Assembly (NCBI GenBank): GCA_037444305.1
Contig: JBBIMP010000011.1
Coordinates: forward strand, 138,332 to 202,331
Length of the DNA stretch: 64,000 nucleotides
Direction: 5' to 3'
From: JBBIMP01 sp037444305
GTDB lineage: Bacteria; Acidobacteriota; UBA6911
Position 1 is the first letter of the stretch. Every line of letters begins with the position of its first letter. The translations under genes and the position numbers were made by a program. Under the pieces are notes generated by a model. The model had not been told where the DNA came from. It did no database searches and saw nothing but the letters and a program-made list of their open reading frames with translations. Positions 17,138 to 25,782 of the stretch are shown piece after piece.

Positions 17138-17702
17138 TCAGCGGCTGCAGCCGGGTTCGGGCCAGGAGTGTTTGGGGTAGCGCCGCTGCAATCGACGCCG
17201 GAGTTCCGGGTAGTGGCGTTCCCAGAAGCCGGCCAGATCCTGTGTTACCTGTACGGCCCGCCGGTTGGGCGCCAGGAGGTGCACCGTGAGGGGCGCCCGT
17301 CCGCCGCAAACCGACGGCGCAGATTTCATCCCCCAGAAGTCCTGCAGGCGGGATTCGATCCAGGGCGGCCTGTTCTCCTCATAGCGAACCTTGAGGCTGC
17401 GCCCCCCGGGCAGGGTGATCCTCTCGGGCGCCTCCCTGTGGAGCAAAGCCCTCTGAGCAGGTGTCAGCCGCTCGAGCACTCCGTGCACAATGGATTGATC
17501 GCCCAGTGCGGCGAGGCCGTTCGCGCTGCGGCTCGAGGACCAGGATTTCCCCATCCCGGGCAAAGCCCGCTTCGAGGAGGGCCCGCGGAACCCTCGTGGT
17601 CTTGCCCGCGCCCGGGGGCGCCGTAAGCACCAGAGCTCCGGCTTTTCGCAGCACCGTTGCGATTTCCGGAAGCAGCGGATCGATCGGCAGCGGAGCGACC
17701 AT
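17138..17702 (-). pseudogene. hrpB: Helicase HrpB with the middle deleted
   Basis: The first ~60 codons from the ATG at 17702 match the HrpB N-terminus (PLPIDPLLPEIATVLRKAGA, Walker A APPGAGKTTRVP, ILVLEP). Near 17525 the sequence switches frame to the HrpB C-terminal domain: LTPAQRALLHREAPERITLP, APLTVHLLAPNRRAVQVTQD, then WERHYPELRRRLQRRYPKH. About 630 of ~820 residues between are missing, including the helicase DEAH and motif VI regions, so the product cannot work as a helicase. Both ends are well preserved, which points to a recent deletion or assembly collapse. Confidence 0.85.
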
Positions 17703-17733
17703 GGCGTCATTCCCGTTGCGCGGGCAGGCGCGC

Positions 17734-20628
17734 TCAACGCCCCGGTGTGCCTTGCTGGGTGGACAGCACCCGCATCACGGATTCGGAGATGCCGCGACGG
17801 ACCTCGTCGATCTTCTGGTTCTGCCGTGTGGGGTGCACACGGTTGCTGAGCAGGAGGATGAAAGCCTGGCGCTGCGGATCGATCCAGAGAGATGTCCCGG
17901 TGAAGCCCGTGTGCCCGTAGGCCGACGGGCTGAAGACCGCGCCGGTCCAGTTGGCCGCCGAAGGTTTTCTCCAGCCCAGCGCCTGGTTCCCGGCTGACCC
18001 AACCGTATTCCCCGTGTAACGGTCGACTGTTTCCTGCTTGAATACCCGTACGTGATCGTAAATCCCGCGATTGAGCATCATCTGGGCAAACCGGGTCAGG
18101 TCCCGCGCGCTGCCGAAGAGGCCGGCATGACCCGCTACGCCCCCCATCGCGGCGGCGTTTTCGTCGTGGACCTCCCCACGGACAACCCTGCGGCGCCAGG
18201 GATCATCCTCCGTCGGCGGTATGCGCGGAAGCAGCGCGCGCGGCGGATTGTATAGCGTGGACGTCATGCCCAGCGGGCCAAAAAGCCTTGCGGCAACAAG
18301 CCGGTCGAGGGAGGCGGCCGAGGCGCGCTCGATGATCTCTCCGAGCAGGATCATGCCGAAGTCGCTGTAGACCATGCGTGTCCCGGGCTCATACTCCAGG
18401 GGGATTGCATAAACTTTCCCCAGAAAATCCTCCCGATTCCTGGATTCCCTGTAAAGGGCTCCCCACGCGGGCAGGCCCGACGCGTGCCGGAGGAGATGCT
18501 CCACGCGGACCCTATCCTTGTTTTCACCCTTGAATTCGGGAAGGTAGTCCTGCACCGGCGTGGCCAGCAGAAGCCGGCCGGATTCGGCAAGCATCATTGC
18601 GGCCGAGGTCGTGCCGATGACCTTCGAAAGGGAAGCGAGGTCATAGACGGTGTCCCCCGTCACCGCCGGCGATCCGGCATCGTAGTCGAAGCGGCCCGCG
18701 TACGCTTCCAGAACCATTTCTCCCTTGTAGCCTACGATGAGCGCCGCGCCCGGAAATGCGCCGTCTCTCACATGGGACTCCAACATGGACCTTGTTGCCT
18801 GGAATGCCGTGGCCCACAACTCGGCCTTTTCCCGAGAGGGCACCCCCAGCGTCATGTTGCGGCGGGCAACCGCGAGTCCCTCGCCGACGGACGAGTGTCC
18901 GGGTATGGACACCGGCATGCGGCCGCCGATCGCGATCTCTCCGGCCAACGCCTTGGCCGCCGCCGATTGGGATACATCGGAATAGCTGAACGTGCACATA
19001 TAGGTCGGGAGCTGGGGGAAGAGGCTCAGGATGTAGGGATTGCCGAATGCCACCCAGACCACCGGCTTTCCGGCCGCCAGGATGCGCTCGATCACGGCTT
19101 GCTGGTTGGGAGGCAGGGCGACGTTCCCCTTTCCGGAGACCACCCGGACAATCGTGGCGATCACCACTAACTCGGCCTCCGAGGCGTTTTTGACGATCCC
19201 TGACACAAGGTCCTCGGGAGTGCGCGGGTCCAGTGATGCCGTTCTTACCGCCGGAAAGCGGGCTCTCATTTCCGCCTGGAAGGTCGCGCCGGGCGAAGCG
19301 TCCAGATCGGAGGAGAGTACAAGGCTGTAGATCCGGGGCGGGTTGATTACGTCCAGCGGAAGCAGCTGTTGCCGGTCCCGGAGGAGCGTCATCGATCCTT
19401 CTGCCATTTCCTGCGCGAGTTTCCGGCTTTCGGGCGAGGCAACCACGTCATCGATCCTGTCTATTGGAACCATCCTTTCCTTGTGCAGCCGTAGCCGGGT
19501 CTTGATCATCAGGACGCGTTCCACGGACCGGTCGATCCGGTCTTGGGGTATATCCCCCCTCTGCACGGCTCTTACAACCTCGTTGATTGCAACATCGTTG
19601 TCCGGCGGGAGCAGCAGCATGTCGGCGCCCGCCTGCAGTGCGCGGATCGCGGCGAGGCCGGTCCAGAATTTTGTCGTGATTCCCCCCATTTCCATGGCAT
19701 CGGTCACGATCAGCCCGCCGAAACCGAGCGAATCTCGCAGGAGATCCGTCAGGATCTTCGGCGACAGGGTCGCGGGAACTCCGGGTTCCGCTGTGACCTG
19801 CGGGACGGCCACGTGAGCGGTCATGATGGAATCCACGCCTGCGTCGATGGCGCTTTTGAAGGGGACGAGCTCGACGGCGTCGAGCCGGGCCCTGTCGCTG
19901 GGGATGACCGCGAGGCCGATGTGGGAGTCGACCGCCGTATCGCCGTGCCCCGGAAAATGCTTGGCGGTGGTCATCACCCCGCGATCCCGGGCTCCCCGGA
20001 TGAACGCCGCCCCCAGCCTGGCCACCAGGGCGGGATCCTCCCCGAAAGACCGGATGTTGATGACCGGGTTGTCCGGGTTGTTGTTGACATCCACCACCGG
20101 CGCGAAAATCCAATGAACGCCCAAAGCCCTGGCCTCTCTCGCGGTGATGGCTCCCTGCTGGTATGCAAATTCATCCGAGCCGGCCGCCCCCAGAGCCATG
20201 GTCCACGGAAAGGATGTCGTGTCGGCGATGCGGAACGAAGCCCCGCGCTCGAAATCGGCCGAAACGAGGAGAGGAATGTCCGAGGCCGCCTGCAGATTGT
20301 TCAGCAGCAGGGCGGACTCATAGACGTTCCCCGCAAACAGGATGACGCCGCCGATGCCGTTGCGCCTTATCTGGTCCTCTATTTCCAGGTATTCCGGGCT
20401 GCGCCGGTTGAGAAAACGGCCCGGAACGCGGATCTTGACCAGCTGTGCAACCTTTTCGCGAAGCGTCATCTTCTTCAGGGCTCGAGCAACCCAGCCCCGG
20501 TCCGGCTCGTGGAACCGGTACTCCGCCGCGGCCGGGTCGCCGGCCGGCGTCGAGGAACCGGAAAAAAGGAACAGAGCAAGCAGGGGCAGCGCGATGGTAA
20601 AGTAGGTTTTTGCAGGCATCGGAATCAC
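17734..20628 (-). CDS. Exported GH3 beta-N-acetylhexosaminidase fused to a class C beta-lactamase-like serine hydrolase
   Basis: 964 residues. A signal peptide (residues 1-29) is followed by a family-3 glycoside hydrolase, residues ~40-600, with the NagZ-type motif KHFPGHGDT (223-231) and the catalytic nucleophile Asp310 in LIVTDAMEMGG. Residues ~610-960 form a penicillin-binding/beta-lactamase class C fold with S666-x-x-K669 (SLSK), YSD, and HTG in GHTGFTGTS. Likely periplasmic muropeptide or peptidoglycan recycling, cutting GlcNAc links and peptide amides or esters in one chain (inference). The start is GTG at 20628 behind GGAG. hrpB remnant lies 32 bases downstream. Confidence 0.92.
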   Translation of the reverse strand: MIPMPAKTYFTIALPLLALFLFSGSSTPAGDPAAAEYRFHEPDRGWVARALKKMTLREKVAQLVKIRVPGRFLNRRSPEYLEIEDQIRRNGIGGVILFAGNVYESALLLNNLQAASDIPLLVSADFERGASFRIADTTSFPWTMALGAAGSDEFAYQQGAITAREARALGVHWIFAPVVDVNNNPDNPVINIRSFGEDPALVARLGAAFIRGARDRGVMTTAKHFPGHGDTAVDSHIGLAVIPSDRARLDAVELVPFKSAIDAGVDSIMTAHVAVPQVTAEPGVPATLSPKILTDLLRDSLGFGGLIVTDAMEMGGITTKFWTGLAAIRALQAGADMLLLPPDNDVAINEVVRAVQRGDIPQDRIDRSVERVLMIKTRLRLHKERMVPIDRIDDVVASPESRKLAQEMAEGSMTLLRDRQQLLPLDVINPPRIYSLVLSSDLDASPGATFQAEMRARFPAVRTASLDPRTPEDLVSGIVKNASEAELVVIATIVRVVSGKGNVALPPNQQAVIERILAAGKPVVWVAFGNPYILSLFPQLPTYMCTFSYSDVSQSAAAKALAGEIAIGGRMPVSIPGHSSVGEGLAVARRNMTLGVPSREKAELWATAFQATRSMLESHVRDGAFPGAALIVGYKGEMVLEAYAGRFDYDAGSPAVTGDTVYDLASLSKVIGTTSAAMMLAESGRLLLATPVQDYLPEFKGENKDRVRVEHLLRHASGLPAWGALYRESRNREDFLGKVYAIPLEYEPGTRMVYSDFGMILLGEIIERASAASLDRLVAARLFGPLGMTSTLYNPPRALLPRIPPTEDDPWRRRVVRGEVHDENAAAMGGVAGHAGLFGSARDLTRFAQMMLNRGIYDHVRVFKQETVDRYTGNTVGSAGNQALGWRKPSAANWTGAVFSPSAYGHTGFTGTSLWIDPQRQAFILLLSNRVHPTRQNQKIDEVRRGISESVMRVLSTQQGTPGR

Positions 20629-20782
20629 GATTCTCCGTTCATGGAAGTGCTACGGCCACATACTAGCACGCGACCTGGACATTTTCTGATCATCGGAGCC
20701 TGCGGCAGGGGCAGCGCCGGCGTGTTCTCGGGACGGGACCGGCATATCTTCCGGCGAATCCAGCGGCTGCCGAGGAATGCGC

Positions 20783-21175
20783 CTATCGGGGCGGGCCGGC
20801 TCTCTGGCTCGAAGGCCTCGGCAGAGCCTTTCGCGGCAGCATTTCATCGGCCATCGCGGTACAGTAGGCAAAGACCGCGGCCACAGTGGCCTGCTGGATC
20901 ATGTTCTCCCTCTGGACCCGGTCGAACACATCCATGTTGGAATGGTGCGTGCGCGAGCGGTATTCCAGCCTTTCCACCAGAAACTGGAACGCGGGCAGGC
21001 CGACGGCATCGAAGGCTGCATGATCGGTGGACCCGACCGACCTCGGTCCGATGATCGAAACCCCAAGGTCGCTCATCTTCTGAATGGCAGGATAGTCCAG
21101 CCTCTCTTCCGAAACCGCGTAGATCCCCAGGACGAGAGCAATCACAATCACCTGGACTGGCAGAAATCTGCGCAT
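20783..21175 (-). pseudogene. M28-family exported peptidase with an in-frame central deletion
   Basis: From the ATG at 21175 the product starts with a signal peptide (RRFLPVQVIVIALVLGIYAV) and the usual mature N-terminus EERLDYPAIQKM. At about 21073 it jumps in frame to the C-terminal part of the peptidase: SDLGVSIIGPRSVGSTDHAA, FDAVGLPAFQFL, THHSNMDVFDRV. The His of STDH and of THHSNMD survive, but the ~300 central residues with the remaining zinc ligands and catalytic Glu are absent. The 130-codon frame is intact, but an active peptidase is not expected. Confidence 0.8.
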
Positions 21176-21368
21176 GGCACGTCCCCCTGGCTTGAACTCC
21201 GGTTGAATGATCTCCACAATAGACCAGGCCGTGTTTCCAGGCCAGGATTTTTCGGGAGAATCCGTTGAACGGCAGCAGCACCGGCCGGAGTAACGGAGTA
21301 CGCCGGGATCTGCAGCCTGCGTCGTGTGCGGCTCGAATGCAACCTGAGTTCAGACAACGGGAGCCATC

Positions 21369-21863
21369 ATGGAGCAGATCTACTATGCCTACCTGGATAC
21401 GCCGGTTGGACGGCTCCTGCTCGCGGGCACCGCGCGGGAGCTGCGTCGCATTGAGTTTCCGCGGGGCGGGGCTGGTCGGAAGCCCGAGCGTGGATGGGTT
21501 GAGGATCCACAGCATTTTACCGAGACAGCGCGGCAGCTTCGGGATTACTTCAACGGCAGGCTCAGGAAGTTCGATCTCCCGCTGAATCCCGAGGGCACAC
21601 CATTTCAGCAAAGCGTCTGGCGGGCGCTGCGGCACATTCCCTATGGCGCCACGAGATCCTACGGCGAAATCGCCGCTGCGATCGGCAAGCCGCGGGCCGT
21701 GAGAGCCGTCGGCGCTGCCAACGGGCGCAACCCCCTGCCGATAGTGATACCCTGCCACCGCGTCATCGGCGGCGACGGCAGCCTGACCGGGTTCGGTGGG
21801 GGGCTGGATGTCAAAAGGGCCCTGCTCGAGCTCGAGGCGAGCCATGCGGGGAAGTCCAGCTGA
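21369..21863 (+). CDS. ogt: Methylated-DNA--protein-cysteine methyltransferase
   Basis: Repairs O6-alkylguanine by moving the alkyl group to its own Cys. 164 residues: a degenerate RNase-H-like N-terminal domain, then the DNA-binding and active-site domain with TPFQQSVWRALRHIPYGATR, AVGAANGRNPLPIVIPCHRV (reactive Cys in PCHRV) and GFGGGLDVKRALLELE. All key residues are present. The ATG at 21369 follows a short GGGAG ribosome site. No Ada regulatory domain. Confidence 0.95.
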   Translation: MEQIYYAYLDTPVGRLLLAGTARELRRIEFPRGGAGRKPERGWVEDPQHFTETARQLRDYFNGRLRKFDLPLNPEGTPFQQSVWRALRHIPYGATRSYGEIAAAIGKPRAVRAVGAANGRNPLPIVIPCHRVIGGDGSLTGFGGGLDVKRALLELEASHAGKSS

Positions 21864-21893
21864 GCGGCATAGGGAGAGACAGGAGCCGGCTTA

Positions 21894-23534
21894 ATGGAAA
21901 TCACGAAAAAGGACACCAGGCCTTTCCAGGATCAGCGTCCGGGCACCTCCGGGCTGCGCAAAAAGACCCGGATATTCATGCAACCCGGGTACATTGAGAA
22001 CTTTGTCCAGTCGGTCTTCAATGCCGTGCGCCAACAGGACCAGACGGATTTTTCCCGCGAGATCCTTGTCGTCGGTGGCGACGGCCGGTATTACAACCGG
22101 ACGGCCATTCAGACCATTCTGCAGATGGGCGCGGGGAACGGCTTCGGGCAGATCCTGGTGGCGCGCGGGGGGATCCTGTCGACGCCGGCGATGTCCGCGG
22201 CGATAAGACGCCGCGGCGCCATGGGAGGGCTGGTCCTTTCCGCCAGCCACAATCCGGGCGGAATCGACGCCGACTTCGGCATCAAGTACAACATCCGCAA
22301 TGGCGGGCCGGCGCCTGAAAAGGTCACCGAGGCGATTTACGCCCACTCCCAGAGAATCTCACGCTATCTGCAGGCCGATTTCCCCGAACTGGATCTGGAC
22401 CGGGAACAGACGGTTACGGTGGGGCAGACCCGCATTTCGGTGATCGATCCCCTGGCAGACTACGCCGCGCTCATGTCGGAATTGTTCGACTTCGAGCTCC
22501 TGCGGGGCCTGTTCAGGGGCGGATTCCGGCTGCTGTTCGACGCAATGAACGGCGTGACCGGGCCTTACGCGCGGCACATTTTCTGCGGGCTCCTGGGCGC
22601 CCCCGAGGGAAGCGTGATCCGCGGCACGCCGCTGGAGGACTTCGGCGGGTGCCACCCGGACCCCAACCAGGCGCACGCGGCGCAGCTTGTCGCGCACATG
22701 TCAGGGAGCGACGCCCCCGGGCTGGGTGCAGCCTGCGACGGGGACGGCGACCGCAACATGATCCTGGGCCGCAATTGCTTCGTCTCGCCGGGCGACTCCC
22801 TGGCGGTCATAGCCGAGCACGCGCAGAATTGCATTCCCGGTTATGCCGGCGGCCTGGCGGGCATCGCGCGCTCGATGCCCACGAGCACCGCCGCAGACAG
22901 CGTGGCCGAGAGCCTGGGGATCGAGTGTCACGAGACCCCCACAGGCTGGAAGTTTTTCGGCAACCTCATGGACGCGGGGCTGTGCACGCTCTGCGGCGAG
23001 GAGAGCTTCGGCACCGGCTCGAACCACATAAGGGAAAAGGACGGTCTTTGGGCCGTGCTCTGCTGGCTGTCCATCCTCGCGCGGGAAGGCGGCGGTGTCG
23101 CCGGGATTCTCCAGCGGCACTGGGGGCGCTTCGGCAGGAGTTACTTCCAGCGCCACGATTTCGAGGGTCTTAAGTCCGATGCTGCGGCTGCCATGATGGA
23201 CGAAATGCGCGGAGCGCTCGCCTCGCTGAAAGGAAGCTCCCTCTCAGGTCGACGCATTCAAGGAGCGGAGGATTTTGAATATACCGACAGGGTGGATGGC
23301 AGCGTGAGTTCCAGGCAGGGCATACGGCTCTTGCTCGAGGACGGCTCGCGCGTCATTTTCCGCCTTTCCGGGACCGGCACGGAAGGCGCCACGCTCCGGC
23401 TCTACCTCGAGAGCCGGCTTGACGATGGCAACCTGATTCCAGGAGACGTCCTGCAACCGCTGCTCGCGGGAGCCCGCTCTCTTCTGCGCCTGCGGGAACG
23501 ATTCGGCCGCGACCAGGCCGACGTCGTCACGTGA
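21894..23534 (+). CDS. pgm: Phosphoglucomutase (alpha-D-glucose phosphate-specific)
   Basis: Interconverts glucose-1-P and glucose-6-P, linking glycogen phosphorolysis to glycolysis. 546 residues. The N-terminus FQDQRPGTSGLRKKTRIF is characteristic; the phosphoserine loop is LVLSASHNPGGID; the Mg2+ loop is CDGDGDRNM; the sugar-binding loop is CGEESFGTGSNHIREKDG; the phosphate-binding end is RLSGTGTEGATLRLY. All catalytic parts are intact. GlgP encoded at 36.7-39.3 kb could supply its substrate. Confidence 0.96.
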   Translation: MEITKKDTRPFQDQRPGTSGLRKKTRIFMQPGYIENFVQSVFNAVRQQDQTDFSREILVVGGDGRYYNRTAIQTILQMGAGNGFGQILVARGGILSTPAMSAAIRRRGAMGGLVLSASHNPGGIDADFGIKYNIRNGGPAPEKVTEAIYAHSQRISRYLQADFPELDLDREQTVTVGQTRISVIDPLADYAALMSELFDFELLRGLFRGGFRLLFDAMNGVTGPYARHIFCGLLGAPEGSVIRGTPLEDFGGCHPDPNQAHAAQLVAHMSGSDAPGLGAACDGDGDRNMILGRNCFVSPGDSLAVIAEHAQNCIPGYAGGLAGIARSMPTSTAADSVAESLGIECHETPTGWKFFGNLMDAGLCTLCGEESFGTGSNHIREKDGLWAVLCWLSILAREGGGVAGILQRHWGRFGRSYFQRHDFEGLKSDAAAAMMDEMRGALASLKGSSLSGRRIQGAEDFEYTDRVDGSVSSRQGIRLLLEDGSRVIFRLSGTGTEGATLRLYLESRLDDGNLIPGDVLQPLLAGARSLLRLRERFGRDQADVVT

Positions 23535-23642
23535 GGCGCATCGGGCCCCCGCATCCTTCGCAAAATTCGCTGGAGTCTTAGGCCGTTAGTAGCGCAAACT
23601 AGGCGCGGCATTCCATTTCCACACCCTAGGAGGACACCATTC

Positions 23643-25772
23643 ATGTACCTGACGCATCCCCCCAAAAGGAGCAGACACGCGCTGGTTCTGGCGGCCTGTC
23701 TGCTGCTCGGGCTGGCACCGTCGGCGCTCGCCCAGAAGGTGAAGATCACATTCGATGATTTTCACGGCTTTACCGGCACGGTCGACTACCTCAAGAAGGT
23801 TGCCGCGGCCTATCCGGAGATAACGGAACTGAGGGAAATCGGCCGCAGCACTCTCGACCGACCCATCTACGTCCTGGTCATTTCCAACATGAGGACGGGC
23901 ACTACGGTGGACAAGCACGTGGCTCTCAGGAATCCGCGGCAGGAGAACGTGCAGAACGTGACCCCGATGAAGCCCTACCAGGGAAAGCCCGGACACTGGA
24001 TCGACGGGGGCACGCACGGCAACGAGTTCACCGGCACCGAGGTCTGCCTCTACATCATCGACAAACTGCTCGCCGGCTACGGGAGCAATCCCGAAATCAC
24101 CCGCCTGGTGGACGACAACACCTTCTACATCTGCCCCATGGTGAATCCCGACGGAGTCTACAACAGCGTCGAGGGGAGCATCTCGCAGCGGCAGAACTGG
24201 CAGATAGAGGACACGGACAAGGACGGCAAGGTGAACGAGGACGGGCCCGACGACCTCAATGGCGACGGACTGATCACGCAGTTCCGCTACAAGGATCCGG
24301 AGGGCCGGTTCGTTCAGCACGACAAGGATCCCAGGGTGATGGTGCGGCTCGAGGCCAACCAAACTACCGCCAAGGAGCGCTGGTCGGTCATCCAGGAGGA
24401 CAAGGACAACGATGGCGACGGGCAGCGCGGCGAGGATTCCGGGCGCGGCATAGATGTCAACCGGAATTTCCCCGAGGGCTGGTTCAGGGACGACGATTCG
24501 CAGGGCGGACAGGGCTACTACCCCTCCTCGTCCCCCGAGGCGCACGCGATCCTGGAATTCTTCACCAACCACACCAATATCCTCATGGTGCAGTCGTTCC
24601 ACACGTCGGGGGGATTCACCTACCGGCCCTTTGCGCGCTGGCCGGACAGCAGGATCGATCCCAAGGACCTCGCGGTCTACGACCGGGTGATGGGGAAGAA
24701 GTACCTGGAGCTGATCGGGGATGAGGTGCCGGAAGCCTGGAGAGAGAGAAGGGAAGCGGCTCCCGAACAGGCGCGGCAGGCCCGGCCGCAGGCCGGCCCC
24801 GCGGGACCGCCCCGGGGCTGGCGGCCGCCTTACAACGAAGCGCAGAAGACGCCTTACGGCTACGGCATCTTCATGGATTGGGCGTACGGCCAGTTCGGAG
24901 CCTGGGCCATGAGCACCGAGCTTTGGAATTGGCAGAAGGACACGAAGGGGATCCCGGGCTATGCCGGTGAAAACGACCGTGCGCTCTGGGAGAGCGCCTA
25001 CATAACGCACCAGGAGAAGGCTTTCGGGGGGAAACGATTCGTCCCCTGGCAGAAATACGTCCATCCGGAGCTGGGCGAAGGGGAGATCGGCGGCTGGGTC
25101 TCAAAGTACTCCACCGGCAACGCCATTCCCGGGGAAACCCTGATCGGCATCTGCGAAACCCACTGGCAGTTCGAACTGTTCAAAGCCCTGATGCTGCCCC
25201 GGATGGAGATCGCCGATGCGAAGGCAAAAGTGCTGTACACCACCAACAGCGCCGGGACCGCGACGGTGCAGCAGCAGGGGGACACGATAACGATCAAGAA
25301 GGATAGGGACGGAGGCAGGTACAAGATCGTCGAGGTGACCGCCACGATCAAGAACACGGGGCAGCTGGCGACTCAGGTGGCCCGCGGAGCCCAGCTCGAG
25401 GGCAATCGTGAAGACGTGGTCTGGCTCATCGGCGACCGGGACAGGGTGAAGTTCCTGCAGGGCTCGCCCTGGATGCGGTTGGGCGTGATCGAGGGCACGA
25501 TGCCGATTCCGGAGCCTCAAGGAAGAACAGCCGAGGCCCCGCAGGCCGGCGCGCCGCGGACGCCCGCAACTCCCGCAACGCCGGGCCCCCCCATGATGCC
25601 CGGGCCGCAGCGGCCCGGCAGAACCCCCGCCGCCGAACAGGAACTGGTCAAGCAGGACGGCAATTCGCGGGAGGTCACCTGGGTCGTCGCCGTGGAAGGC
25701 GATGCCCCGCTCAAAGTGTTGGTCACGTCGCAGAAGGGCGGGACCAGGGTGCAGGAAATTTCCATTAAATAG
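23643..25772 (+). CDS. Exported M14-family zinc carboxypeptidase (first of two)
   Basis: 709 residues with a signal peptide ending near PSALAQ. The M14 fold carries the zinc motif GGTHGNEFTGTEV (HxxE), the second zinc His in VQSFHTSGG and the catalytic Glu probably in AMSTELWNW. Between the two zinc elements sits an Asp-rich insertion (DTDKDGKVNEDGPDDLNGDG and DKDNDGDGQRGED) resembling calcium-binding loops. The C-terminus is a Pro-rich segment and a beta-rich tail. It probably trims secreted peptides or peptidoglycan-derived peptides. Start ATG at 23643 behind AGGAGG. A paralogous gene follows 10 bases later. Confidence 0.92.
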   Translation: MYLTHPPKRSRHALVLAACLLLGLAPSALAQKVKITFDDFHGFTGTVDYLKKVAAAYPEITELREIGRSTLDRPIYVLVISNMRTGTTVDKHVALRNPRQENVQNVTPMKPYQGKPGHWIDGGTHGNEFTGTEVCLYIIDKLLAGYGSNPEITRLVDDNTFYICPMVNPDGVYNSVEGSISQRQNWQIEDTDKDGKVNEDGPDDLNGDGLITQFRYKDPEGRFVQHDKDPRVMVRLEANQTTAKERWSVIQEDKDNDGDGQRGEDSGRGIDVNRNFPEGWFRDDDSQGGQGYYPSSSPEAHAILEFFTNHTNILMVQSFHTSGGFTYRPFARWPDSRIDPKDLAVYDRVMGKKYLELIGDEVPEAWRERREAAPEQARQARPQAGPAGPPRGWRPPYNEAQKTPYGYGIFMDWAYGQFGAWAMSTELWNWQKDTKGIPGYAGENDRALWESAYITHQEKAFGGKRFVPWQKYVHPELGEGEIGGWVSKYSTGNAIPGETLIGICETHWQFELFKALMLPRMEIADAKAKVLYTTNSAGTATVQQQGDTITIKKDRDGGRYKIVEVTATIKNTGQLATQVARGAQLEGNREDVVWLIGDRDRVKFLQGSPWMRLGVIEGTMPIPEPQGRTAEAPQAGAPRTPATPATPGPPMMPGPQRPGRTPAAEQELVKQDGNSREVTWVVAVEGDAPLKVLVTSQKGGTRVQEISIK

Positions 25773-25782
25773 GGAGGCGGCC

